Below, piece after piece: positions 47,185 through 58,834 of a stretch of 64,000 bases of DNA. Below the pieces are notes generated by a model. The model ran no database searches, was not told the DNA's origin, and saw only the letters and a list, made by a program, of their open reading frames with translations. Each line of letters starts with the position of its first letter. Within the stretch, counting starts at the first letter, position 1. Position numbers and translations under genes: made by a program. This DNA comes from Nicotiana tabacum (taxonomy: Eukaryota > Streptophyta > Magnoliopsida > Solanales > Solanaceae), in contig NC_134095.1 of the NCBI RefSeq assembly GCF_000715075.1, positions 7,922,722-7,986,721 on the forward strand, in the 5' to 3' direction.

Positions 47185-50100
47185 TATAATAATGCGGCTT
47201 TAAATAATATGACATGCTTGCGGACTTCATGCCCAGATCCCAACGAGCTTTTTAATTGTGAAATAATGAACCAAGAACCGGAATATGACAAAGAAGAGGC
47301 TTTTAGGGAAATAAATCGAGAATTGGAACACTATGAGAACAAACCTAAGCCGAATTTGAATGACACTGAACCGGTTAATTTGGGAACTCCTGAAGAAATC
47401 CGAGAGACCAAAATAAGCATTCACACGGACGAGAAAACGCGAGACGCGATAATTCAACTCCTTTTTGAATTTAAAGATGTGTTTGCTTGGTCATACGATG
47501 ACATGCCAGGATTAGGTGTTGATCTAGTGGTGCATAAATTGCCAATTTACCCTTATTGTCCTCCAGTTCAACAGAAGCAGAGAAAGTTCAAGACTGATGT
47601 CAGTGATAAGATCAAAGAATAAATCACCAAGCAGTTGAAAACAGGAGTTATCCGGGTAGTCCAGTACACTACGTGGTTGGCGAATATAGTTCCAGTACTG
47701 AAGAAAGATGGGAAGACTCGGGTATGTGTGGATTATCGAGATTTGAATAGGGCGAGTCCCAAAGACAATTTCCCATTGCCCAACATCCACATCCTCATTG
47801 ATAATTGTGCCAAACATGAGATATAGTCTTTCGTAGATTGTTATGCTGGATATCATCAGGTGTTGATGGATGAAGAAGATGCCGAGAAAACCGCTTTCAC
47901 TACACCTTGGGGTACTTACTGTTATCGGGTTATGCCATTCGGTTTGAAGAATGCCGGGGAAACTTACATGAGAGCCATGACTGCCATTTTTCATGATATG
48001 ATGCATCAAGAGATAGAGGTGTATGTAGATGACGTGATAGTAAAGTCCAGGACTCAGGATGATCATGTCCAAGACTTGAGGAAATTCTTCGAGAGGCTGA
48101 GAAAGTACGACCTGAAGCTGAATTCGGCTAAATGCGCATTCAGAGTCCCATCGGGCAAGCTTTTGGGTTTCATAGTAAGCAGGAGAGGTATCGAGTTAGA
48201 TACAACAAAGATAAAATCTATCCGAGATCTACCTCCTCCAAGAACGAAGAAAGACGTGATGAGTCTATTGGGCAGGCTAAACTATATCAGTCGATTCATT
48301 GCCCAGCTAACTAGCACATGTGAGCCCATATTCAAGCTATTAAGGAAGGGTGAAACAATCAAATGGACGGCTGAGTGTCAAGAAGCTTTTGACAAAATCA
48401 AAGGATATCTTTCAAATCCTCCAGTTTTGGTCCCGCCAGAGCCAAAGAGACCCCTATTCTTGTATCTGACAGTCTTGGAAAATTCTTTCGGTTGTGTCCT
48501 CGGGCAACATGACATAACCGGAAAGAAAGAACAGGCGATCTATTACTTAAGCAAGAAATTCACCAGCTATGAGGCCAAGTACACTTTGTTGGAAAGAACG
48601 TGTTGTGTTTTGACGTGGGTCGCTCAAAAATTGAGACATTATCTCCAAGCTCATACTACTTACCTCATAACCAGGTTGGATCTGTTGAAGTACATATTTC
48701 AGAAACAAATGCCTACTGGCAGACTAGCCAAGTGGCAAATCTTGCTTACTGAATTTGACATAGTCTATGTCACTCGCACGGCGATGAAAGCCCAGGCGTT
48801 AGTGGATCATTTGGCCGAGAACCCGGTTGATGAGGAATACCAACCATTGAGTACTTATTTTCCAGATGAAGAAATAAACACCATAGAAGTAGTCTCGGAA
48901 AACGCTCATGTTTGGAAGATGTTCTTTGACGTTGTAGGAATTGGGGCAATCTTGATCTCAACCACTGGTCAGCACTATCCTGCTACAGCCAGGCTTCGTT
49001 TCTTTTGCACGAACAATACAGCTGAATATAAAGCCTGCATCATGGGCATGCATATGGCGATCGATTAGAATGTTGAAAATTTGTTGATTATGGGGGATTC
49101 TGACCTGATTATCCGGCAAGCCCAAGGTGAATGGGAAACTCGAGATGTCAAGCTTATTCCTTACCGACAGCACGTGGAGGATCTCGGCAAGCAATTCAAA
49201 TCAATAGAGTTCAGGTATATCCTGCGGTGTCACAATAAACTAGCGGATGCACTTGCCACCTTAGCTTCGATGTTACCTTACCCAGGCAACGCCCACATCG
49301 ATCCCTTGGAAATCCAAATCAGGGAAAGACACGGTTACTGTAATGTAGTCGAGGCAGGATCATATACCCAGCCATGGTACTATAATATCAAGAGGTTCTT
49401 GAAGACACAAGAATACCCCGAACATGCTACTGGAGGTCAAAAGAGAACTATTAGGCGGCATGCAGGTGGTTTCTTTTTGAGCGGCGAGGTATTGTATAAA
49501 AGAACCCCGGATCTCAACTTGTTAAGATGTGTTGATGCCGAGGAGGCAGGAAGAATCATGCATGAGGTACACGCAGGAGTATGCGGGCCCCACATGAATG
49601 GGTATGTTTTAGCAAAGAAAATCCTTCGAGCGGGCTATTACTGGATAACCATGGAAAAGGATTGTTTTAGTTTCGTTCGGAAGTGTCATCAGTGTCAGGT
49701 GCACAGTGATTTGATTCATGCACCTCCCACAGAACATATCCTATGTTGGCGTTGTGGCCTTTTGTCGCTTGGGGTATGGACGTCATTGGTCCGATTGAGT
49801 CGAAAGCTTCAAATGGGCACAGATTCATATTGGTCGCTATCGACTACTTCACAAAATGGGTCGAAGCCGTCACTCTCAAATCAGTCACTAAGAAGGCCGT
49901 GGTGGATTTTGTACATTCAAATCTTATCTGTCGCTTCGGTATTTCTGCAACTATCATCACAGATAATGCGGCAAACCTGAATAGTCACTTAATGGGGGAT
50001 GTATGCGAACAGTTCAAAATAACGCATAGGAACTCCACTCCTTATCGGCCCAAGGCCAATGGCACTGTTGAAGCAGCAAACAAGAACATCAAGAAGATTT

Positions 50101-50621
50101 TGAGGAAGACGATCCAGAGTTCCCGACAATGGCATGAACAATTACCTTTCGCCTTGCTGGGATATCGCACTACAGTACGCACATCAATAGTGGCAACCCC
50201 ATACTTGTTGGTTTACGGGGCCGAGGTTGTGATACCGGCAGAGGTAGAAATTTCTTCGCTCCGAACCATTGTTGAAGCAGAAATTGAAGATAGCGAGTGG
50301 GTTAAGACTCGATTGGAGCAGTTGACTTTGATTGACGAGAAACGAATGGCCGTGGTTTGTCACGGGCATTTGTACCAACAAAGAATGGCCCGTGCTTACA
50401 ACAAGAAAGTACGACCCAGGTATTTTGAAGTAGGTCAACTGGTATTAAGGCGCATTTTGCCACATCACCAGGAAGCGAAAGGAAAATTTGCTCCTAATTG
50501 GAAAGGCCCATACATCATCAGGAAGATATTGCCGAGAGAAGCATTGTATCTGGGTGATATCGAAGGAAATGATCCTGAAACAGCGGTGAATGCGGATGCA
50601 GTCAAAAGGTACTATGTCTGA
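47185..50621 (+). pseudogene. Ogre pol: RT, RNase H, second RNase H, integrase; broken
   Basis: Frame-conserved blocks in order. RT (about 47400-48200): LKKDGKTRVCVDYRDLN, AFTTPWGTYCYRVMPFGLKNA, catalytic YVDD (about 48022). First RNase H (about 48455-48800): LYLTVLENSFGCVL lacks the usual catalytic Asp, as is typical of the degenerate domain in Tat. Second, archaeal-type RNase H (about 48910-49290): FFD, NTAEYKA, GDSDL and ADALA supply D-E-D-D, but a short gap follows the first Asp. Integrase: His/Cys zinc region (about 49560-49700), then D (49776), TDNAAN (49960) and GTVEAANK (50060). Stops at 47620, 47824 and 49066 and one frameshift near 49740 disable it. Role: cDNA synthesis and integration. 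Confidence 0.9.
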
Positions 50622-50782
50622 GTTTACTTCGGTGATGTCTTGGCGCATTTGAGATAATGAAGGTTTTATTCCCACTACCCAAACACTATCAACTCTCTCT
50701 ACAAGCCTTTTTAGCCGGTTATATTTCTTTGGCTACCTTTTGAAAAAAGAAAAAAAAAGAAAAAAAAACAACATTGATCGAG

Positions 50783-50845
50783 CCTGAACTACGTCTGACT
50801 TGATTCCGAAAGGATACGTAGGCAGCCTCTCTCTGGGGTTCAGTC
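50783..50845 (+). promoter_or_regulatory. Structured boundary motif, copy 7
   Basis: CCTGAACTACG, TTGAT, stem TCC-GAAA-GGA (GNRA-type loop), TACGTAGGCAGCC, GGGTTCAGTC. The outer stem is CTGAAC/GTTCAG, where other copies have CCGAAC/GTTCGG: a compensatory pair change. Located just after the integrase stop. Confidence 0.7.
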
Positions 50846-51613
50846 ACACCAAAAATAAAATCCAATTTACCCTGAAGTTGAAACTGGGGCCCACCAAATA
50901 GTTCCGAAGTTGTAATTTCATCCACAATTCTTTTACCAAGTACAAGTCCTTCGGATCAATTGCCAAAGACAGGGGAAACCAAGAAATATCATGATTGGAA
51001 GCTGATACATTCTAAAATTGAGAGAAATAAAATGAGAGAGTCTTGTCGATGAAAACCTTCGGGCACCGTGAGACGACGGGAGTAGAGAAATAAAAAATGA
51101 GAGAGCTTGTTTAGTAAAAACTCGCAAAGAGTGCAGTCTGGTGACAGTGAGAAGAGAAATGAGAGAGGTCGACTAGCGAAAACCCGCAAAGGGCGCTGTC
51201 GGCTGAAAAGATGATTCTACCTCAGAAGTTCTGGCAAGGTTCCCTGGTTCGGAAACATAGATCCGTTTTGGTTCATGAGGAAATGCAAGTTCATGAAGGT
51301 CGGGCATCCAGTCCAAAAAGCATGTCATGTCAATTTAAAGTCAGCATGTTGCCTCAGGTAAGTCTTTCTTATCCCGAAAGGGACACTTCTCTTTTTAAAT
51401 TCGTTTTCTCCGCTCTTTGTTTTACCTTTCCTTGAATCCCTTTCGTTTTAACCCTAAAATTCCAAAATGTGCTGGAAAGAAAAGGTGGCAGGACCGGTTT
51501 CACGGAGCTCCGTTTAGTAAGAATTGAAGAAAATACCCCGCTTCAGTGGTACGTCAGTCCAATCCTGACTGATCATGATGTTGATTGCTTTCGAAGTAAA
51601 GACACAAAAAAAA

Positions 51614-51730
51614 TCCCCAAAGAGTCTCCCCTTGTAAAAATCCCCAACGAGTCTCCCCTTGTAAAATTCCCAACGAGTCTGCCCCGGTAAAATCCCCACT
51701 GAGTCTGCCTCAGTAAAAATCCCCAAGCAG
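51614..51730 (+). repeat. PBS-complement-like repeats (about 26 bp)
   Basis: TCCCCAAAGAGTCTCCCC, TCCCCAACGAGTCTCCCC, TTCCCAACGAGTCTGCCC, TCCCCACTGAGTCTGCCT and a partial TCCCCAAGCAG. Compare TCCCCAGCGGAGTCGCCA, the complement of the primer site. Confidence 0.7.
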
Positions 51731-52100
51731 AATGGGATGAAAGAACCAAAGCCTTGCACGGGCGAATCATCACAAAATCTGGAAATGCGAGTTTGATTAG
51801 TTTAAAAAGGGGTCTCCTGTGAATCCAATCAATGGCGGAGTTTTCTCAACAGGAATGAGGCCGGGACCAAGCAATTGGAACGATCAAGGCCACCGAACCA
51901 ACCACCGTTTTCAAACTGACAATTTTTCTTTGCTTGGAAAATTGAAACAGGTGCGATCCAAAGCAACCGTGCAAAAAGCAGGTGCCGCCCAAAATGAAAA
52001 GAAATGCACAAGTGCAAGAAACAGCATTGCAACAAGGAATCGACCCAAGAGGGGAGTTCCCTCCAAATTCTTTCCTGCATTTTTACTAAACACAAAAAAA

Positions 52101-52104
<4 letters not shown>

Positions 52105-52161
<57 letters not shown>
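52105..52161. repeat. (AT)n microsatellite
   Basis: An almost pure AT dinucleotide run of about 57 bp following an A-rich stretch, just before the minisatellite. Length is likely to be polymorphic and assembly-sensitive. Confidence 0.95.
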
Positions 52162-52166
<5 letters not shown>

Positions 52167-52225
52167 AAAGAGAAATAAGAAGAAAATTCCAAAAAAAGGG
52201 GTTAGTTTAGAATCCCCCAATATCA

Positions 52226-53890
52226 ACCTATTTTACATTAGGGCTCCAATCCCTGAGTTGAGCGATTTTCCTGTTAGCCAGCATTAGGGCTCCAATCCTT
52301 GAGTTGAGCGATTTTCCTTTAGCCGACATTAGGGCTCCAATCCCTGAGTTGAGCAACTTTTCTTTTAGCCAACATTAGGGCTCCAATCCCTGAGTTGAGC
52401 GATTTTCCTTTAGCCGACATTAGGGCTCCAATCCCTGAGTTGAGCAACTTTTCTTTTAGCCAACATTAGGGCTCCAATCCCTGAGTTGAGCGATTTTCCT
52501 TTAGCCAACATTAGGGCTCCAATCCCTGAGTTGAGTAGTTTTCTTTAGCCGACATTAGGGCTCCAATCCCTGAGTTGAGCGATTTTTCTTTTAGCCGACA
52601 TTAGGGCTCCAATCCCTGAGTTGAGCGATTTTCCTTTTAGCCGACATTAGGGCTCCAATCCCTGAGTTGAGTGATTTTTCTTTAGCCGACATTAGGGCTC
52701 CAATCCCTGAGTTGAGCAATTTCCTATTAGCCGACATTTAGGGCTCCAATCCCTGAGTTGAGTGATTTTTCTGTTAGCCGACATTAGGGCTCCAATCCCT
52801 GAGTTGAGCAACTTTTCTTTTAGCGGACATTAGGGCTCCAATACCTGAGTTGAGCAATTTCCTGTTAGCCGACATTAGGGCTCCAATCCCTGAGTTGAGC
52901 GATTTTCCTGTTAGCCGACATTAGGGCTCCAATCCCTGTTGAGCGTTTTTCTTTAGCCAATATTAGGGCTCCAATACCTGAGTTGAGCAAGTTTTCTTTA
53001 GCCGATATTAGGGCTCCAATCCCTGAGTTGAGCGATTTTTCTTTAGCCGACATTAGGGCTCCAATCCCTGAGTTGAGCGATTTTCCTGTTAGCCGACATT
53101 AGGGCTCCAATCCCTGAGTTGAGCAACTTTTCTTTTAGCTGACATTAGGGCTCCAATCCCTGAGTTGAGCAATTTCCTGTTAGCCGACATTAGGGCTCCA
53201 ATCCCTGAGTTGAGCAATTTTTCTTTAGTCGACATTAGGGCTCCAATCCCTGAGTTGAGCGATTTTTCTTTAGCCGACATTAGGGCTCCAATCCCTGAGT
53301 TGAGCGATTTTCCTGTTAGCCGACATTAGGGCTCCAATCCCTGAGTTGAGCAACTTTCCTTTTAGCAGACATTAGGGCACCAATCCCTGAGTTGAGCAGT
53401 TTTCCTTTAGCCGACATTAGGGCTCCAATCCCTGAGTTGAGCGTTTTTCCTTTAGCCGACATTAGGGCTCCAATCCCTGAGTTGAGCAGTTTTCCTTTAG
53501 CCGACATTAGGGCTCCAATCCCTCAGTTGAGCATTTTTCCTTTAGCCGACATTAGGGCTCCAATCCCTGAGTTGAGCAGTTTTCCTTTAGCCGACATTAG
53601 GGCTCCAATCCCTGAGTTGAGCGTTTTTCCTGTTAGCCGACATTAGGGCTCTAATCCCTGAGTTGAGTGATTTTCCTGTTAGCCGACATTAGGGCTCAAT
53701 CCTTGAGTTGAGCGATTTTTCTTTGGCCGACATTAGGGCTCCAATCCCTGAGTTGAGCAATTTTCTGTTAGCCGACATTAGGGCTCCAATCCCTGAGTCG
53801 AGCGGTTTTCCTTTTTAGCCAAAATTAGGGTTCCAATCCCTGAGTTGCGCGTTTTTACCTTTTGCGACATTAAGGCTCCAATCCCTGAGT
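52226..53890 (+). repeat. 45-bp minisatellite, about 37 copies
   Basis: I count about 37 copies of CATTAGGGCTCCAATCCCTG followed by AGTTGAGCRAYTTTYC and TTAGCCGA. Differences are point changes and 1-2 base indels in the T/C run. Tandem arrays in the 3' UTR are known in Ogre/Tat elements and are a source of satellites. The period of 45 opens artefactual frames such as a repeating 15-residue MSAKEK-LNSGIGAL pattern on the minus strand. Confidence 0.97.
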
Positions 53891-54648
53891 TGCGCCTTTT
53901 AGACTTGAGGTGTCCAATCTCCTCATCAATTTTGTAGATTTTCATGGCAATTAATTCACGAAATTTTTCTAGTGAAACTGGGGCAGAAAATGTCGTTCGT
54001 TTGTTTTGTTGTCTCAGCATGTCTGACCTCGAGGCGAATGGATCGAGACGACCTACGGGATGAGTCTCAATCCAGAATAAAGAAAAGAAGAAAAGAACAA
54101 AAAGAAGATGTTCCCAAATATTGGAACAAACAAAGGGCAGGTTGCTCAAAATTTGATTAAATTCCCGAGCTCCGCCAATCTCGTTTCACTCAATACTGCA
54201 GAAATAAACAAGTGCCTACAACTTGCGAGCATCAAGATTCGGATCGAAGTCTACAAGCAGAATCAGCTAAGACCTAAGATCAAGTTGCAAAAGAATTATA
54301 GATAGGAATATTGTGACTAGTGGTTGGCAGGCATAAGTAGTTAGTTTAGTTTCAATTTTCTTTGGTTGTAATAAGGAGGTCGGTAAAGCAGTAGCGGCAA
54401 TAGCAACAACAGTAACAGCAAGCATTGCAATCCCACGGTAGTCCCAGCTACCAAAAATCCCCGAACTACATTGACCTGATTCCTGTTTAGCCCAGGATAT
54501 GTAGGAAACCTCTGAAGCAAAGGTTCGGTCAAATCTTTCAAAATAAATGTGCTTCACACGGAGTAGTCAAACAGACAAAAATCGCTCGTACCCGCTCACT
54601 TCATCTTTGCACGAAAACGTTTCGTGTTTTCGAACAAAGAGGGGCAGC
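53891..54648 (+). other. 3' non-coding region, distal part, motif and PPT
   Basis: No gene. A structured motif lies at 54470-54530. The polypurine tract CGAACAAAGAGGGGCAGC (54631-54648) is directly before the 3' LTR. 54370-54460, with a CAGTAGCGGCAATAGCAACA-type stretch, matches 10910-10970 of the other element in reverse. Confidence 0.75.
54470..54530 (+). promoter_or_regulatory. Structured boundary motif, copy 8
   Basis: CCCGAACTACA, TGAT, stem TCCTG/CAGGA (loop TTTAGCC), TATGTAGG, then GGTTCGGTC. The outer stem CCGAAC/GTTCGG is perfect. CTACA pairs with TGTAG where other copies have CTACG/CGTAG. Close to the polypurine tract. Confidence 0.7.
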
Positions 54649-57600
54649 TGTGAGCACGTGATTTTTGTTTACACGACAATTACTCCAAAAGAAATCGAAA
54701 AATAAAACAAATTGTCTTGGTGTACAATTTTTAGAATTTGCGTGGCATTTTTGGTAGTTATTTGTAGTTTTTGTCTGTGATTGTTTAGTTTTATCAATTA
54801 AAAAATACAAAATATATGTCGCGTGTAAATTTGGGATCTTGTTCTACTATTAGGAATTAATTAAATCGTATTTGGTTTTTGAATGAATAAAAAGTCACAA
54901 AAAATATTATCTTTGGTAATTTTGTCATTTTTATCGTTAAAGGTTGATTTTTTGTTTAATTAATATATGATATTGTGTGTTAATTATTACTAAAAATCAA
55001 TTAAAGGTCTTGTGATATAATTTTAATTTTTTTAGGATTTTTTGCAAATTCGGATTTTAATTAGAAATAGGAGAAGAAAAGAAATAAGTTTAAATTGGAC
55101 AAAATCGAAATTGGGCTCGTTTTAAAACCCAAAGATCAGGCCCAAACGCATTAGTCCAATCCGTCCCCAGATACAAAAGAACGACGCCATTTTGGCACCC
55201 TCCATCTGAACCGTTGGTCAAACAGATCCAACGGTCCAGTTCAGGTCTCTCATTAATCCAAACGACGCCGTATAGGCATGACCAATCAGAGCTGTTCATC
55301 CCATCCAATCCAACGGCTCCAGACTTTCCCCAGATACCCGACCCACTGATCCCGGATTGACCCATTCCCAACATTAAACCAAACGACGTCGTCTCTTTAA
55401 GTTGAGAGATCAAGGCCGTTGATCATCAATGATCCAAAGGCCAAAATTCAACCCCCCCGTCCCGTATATAAACCTTCCCCTCTCACCCCCGCGCCCTAAG
55501 CCAGACCCCTCCCTCATCTCCGCCTCTTTCAGAGACCGAACCCAAACACCCTTAGAACCCTAGCGCCGCCCCTCCTTTCCCTCACCATAAGCCCGGCGGC
55601 AACAATGTTGGTGACCACCATATTAACACCCCTAGTGCACCTCGACCCCCTGAACACGGATCTGCAAACCGTTGGTCTCGAATCTTCCCCCATCGTCTCG
55701 AATCTTCATTTGAAGATTCGAGCCAAACCCTAACCTATGCCAAACCCCCCCCCCCCAAATCCATACCAGTTACTCCCCTGACCCCTCTCGTTACCAAACC
55801 AAACTTGGTTTGGTTCGAATCTAACCAGAAAACTCCAATTCCCAAATCAAACCCTAGAAATCCAGAATCTGAGGGTTTTGTCCATTAAATGAAAGGGTTG
55901 GGGTCTAATAGACCTTAATCGAAGTGTTCTCAGTTGAGAACACTTCGATTAAAGTTCGTTCAACCCCAAAAGAAGTCCGAGTCAGAATCCAAGACGGGTT
56001 CGTCTGATTTTCAATTTCTTAAGGTATTTTTTCTTTTCCTTGTCAGTTCTATGTTGTTTTCTGTTGATGTTTTGTTTATGTGTTTAAATGTCAGTTGATT
56101 TATTTTCATTTTTGTGTCGACTATTCTGTCCACCTTGCCCGGACCTTTTATTTGGTCGAATTTTTCTTTATTCATTGACGAGTGTAAGCGTTTAACTATA
56201 TAATCGATTGAAATAAGTTTTGATCAATTAATTAGTGTCCAGGGCAACTCTTTATTTTGACAGTACAACTTGAATCACCTATTTAATACTGTTGGATCCT
56301 GATCATTGGTTCTGATTTTATGTGTTGTAATTTGCGTAGTCGATTCGATATATGTCGTCGATTAGTTTCAGTTTGGAATGGTAGTAATCTGACTCATCCT
56401 GTTTAATTCTTACTAAGGCATTGTTGAACCAGCTGAGAATTGATCACAATTGTTTGTAGTCTGTTAGTTAAATCAGAAATCATCTAAGGATTGGTTATAG
56501 CTGCAATTCTTAATGAAGATCTCAGAGTTAGGAAAGTGGGCTGCCAGTCGAGTATGGGTTGAACCATTAGAGTAATCTATAGTGCAAATACACCCTGGCT
56601 AACATCTTTACATATGAGAAGTCAGATGTAAGATGAGTTTAATAATAAAAGGCTGAAAATGCACATGAGAATAGTAGTGAAACCTGCTGTACAGTAGGAT
56701 ATCCACTGCATTTTTGAATTTCAGCAGATTAAAGTAGAAGAAAACCCCATGCCTAGACAAGCCTAAGTGGAAATGACAGCCTTTAGGGTTTATTTTAAGC
56801 CATGGTAGCCTGAGGGGGGTTCTTCTTTTCTTCAAAGGGGGGAAAAGATCAAGAGGAACTGTAGGGAAAACAGTAGAGAGTTTTGACATAACATTTTGAG
56901 AGATCAGGGTCAGAACCAAAAAAGAGGGAGGAAGGAGAGATATAGGCATACAACCAAGAGTTTAAAAATCAGGGAGGAGAAGAACTAGTTTTTAAGACAA
57001 CCAAGAGGTTAAAACAAAAGAGAGGAAGGGAGGGAGAATCAGGAAAACAAGAGGGGGAGAACTGGAAAAGAAACCAGAAAACAGACAAAGAGAGTTTAAA
57101 ACCAGAAAAAGAGAGAATTTTCCAGGATCTTAGTGTTTTAAAGCTAGGTTCCACAACAAAGAACTTCAGTTTGTTTTTCTGCTCGAAAGTTCAAAATCAG
57201 AAACTACTGTTTTATTGCTTCTACCTGCAAACTTTTTGTGCTACTGAGGATTCATCTGGCAGCCTGTTTGTCTATTGATTTTCAAGCACTACTCTTCAAG
57301 CTACCGGTTTCTTCTTTTGGTTTTAATCGGCCCCTGAGATTTCTGCTGCTGTCACTACTGGTTTTTACTAGTTCCGCTGTGTTGTCGAACATATTGTTGC
57401 TGTGTGTATGCTACTACTGCTCCTGTTGACTCCTTCTCTCTTCTTGTGTCCAACATCCAGGTACACACTAGAATTTCACACTGATGTAACAGTAAAGTTG
57501 AGCATGAAATGAAAGACGCGAAGGAGTTTTAATCACTTGGTTTTGTAACTATAGTCTTATAAAGTGTTAGCAGATTGTATGATTCTTTAAGGTTATAACT

Positions 57601-58834
57601 CAATAGAAAATACATTAGGTAGTTTGTACTTAATTGAAACTTAGTTTATTTAATACTGTGATCTTAGTTGTTTAGTTGTCTGTATGATATGGAATGCACA
57701 GGTGGTTAGTATATCGATAGTTAAATCTCATCTCTAGTCCCATTTTACATACAAGGCAGATTGCTTCTAATTTAGCCAAATGCAATATAACTTTTAATCA
57801 TTTAAGTTAACTCTATCAAAATCGGATTCCATTAGGCAGTTTATAGGACAATGTTCGAATCCCATCAATAGCATCCTATAGTAGTTAATTCCATTAATCT
57901 CATTAAAATGAGTTAGTTTAAATTCAACTTGGAGAACGTTTAGCGTGAGTTTAGCATTTTATCAATCTTGTATGCATTTTTAATTAAATTAAAAAACATG
58001 TTCGCTCATGGAATAAAGCATGAAATAATTCCTCGTCTCACAAATAATTAATAAGAGGCCGGAGCTGGCCAAACATGTAATTTAATTAGCGTATATTTTC
58101 TTTTTTTCATTTTTAGAGACAAACATAATAGAAATGTAGTCGCTGTAGGTTTATCCTTTCAAAAAATGAGACGAGCCTCGCCAAATAAAAAAAATGCAAA
58201 TTGCGGGGCCCTCAATAATCGGTCGTAATAAATATTTAGATTTCTTGGGATGGACTGTCTAGTGAACTCCACTACCTTCCCTAAAGATAATTACGCATTA
58301 GACTCTTTAGACGCGATTTAATTAAATTACCTTCTTAAATTCGGGTGCGCATTTATGTGACCCAAATCCAAAATCTCAACGGAGTTGGAATGTATTAACA
58401 TCACGGGCGCATTGATTGTGACATGGTTCGAAATGCATTTTCACGACGTTGCAATTCCATAAAAAAAACGGTTTTAACCTAATAAAAGCACACGATCTAT
58501 AACATGTATTAAAAATCAGATAATTGGCCATTATAACAATTTAAGCGACCGTGCTAGAACCACGGGATTCGGGGGTGCCTAGCACCTTCCCTCGGGTCAA
58601 CAGAATTCCTTACTTAGAATTTCTGGTTCGCAGACTTCATTTGGAAAGTCGAAAATTTTCCTCAATTTGGGATTCAAGATAAACCGGTGACTTGGGACAC
58701 CAAAAGCCAAACCTTTCCCAAGTGGCGACTCTGAATTAAATAAATAATCCCATTTCAAATATTGTCACTTAAATTGGAAAAACTCCCTCGCGCATTTACC
58801 CTTCGGGGCGGGCGCGCAAAAAGGAGGTGTGACA
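54649..58834 (+). repeat. 3' LTR of the Ogre/Tat element
   Basis: 4186 bp, same ends and order as 34903-39130, with scattered substitutions and small indels. TATA at 55465-55472; palindrome at 55915-55952. Its last bases GTGTGACA are followed at once by a fresh primer site, so it also serves as the 5' LTR of the next partial unit. Confidence 0.93.

Larger units (their letters stand above)
50622..52104 (+). other. 3' non-coding region, proximal part, with small repeats
   Basis: No gene. A structured motif lies at 50783-50845. Three copies of an about 65-bp repeat (TGAGAGAG...GAAAAC...) lie at 51032-51210. At 51614-51730 are four full and one partial copy of a 26-28 bp unit that resembles the complement of the primer site. 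CTGGGGC-type phrases, common in this family, recur. Confidence 0.7.
34903..58834 (+). mobile_element. Autonomous-type Ogre/Tat LTR retrotransposon, 23.9 kb
   Basis: Two LTRs of about 4.2 kb (34903-39130, 54649-58834), both TGTGAGCACG...GTGTGACA, bracket a 15.5 kb interior. Interior order: primer site, leader, ORF1, gag, protease with G-patch, intron, RT, RNase H, second RNase H, integrase, long 3' region, polypurine tract. Size, extra ORF1, protease-RT intron and dual RNase H are the hallmarks of Ogre/Tat Ty3-gypsy elements. Several stops and frameshifts mean this copy cannot make a full set of proteins. The right LTR runs directly into a second leader and ORF1, so it is part of a tandem unit rather than a simple insertion. 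Confidence 0.93.

Noticed and set aside
47524..48072. 182-aa minus-strand ORF
   Set aside because: Antisense to the RT domain.
52865..53646. Repetitive proteins (15-residue repeats) on both strands of the minisatellite
   Set aside because: They follow from a 45-bp period being divisible by three; indels break them and no start or domain is shared.
52226..53890. CRISPR-like array
   Set aside because: Units are directly abutting with no unique spacers, in a plant retrotransposon.
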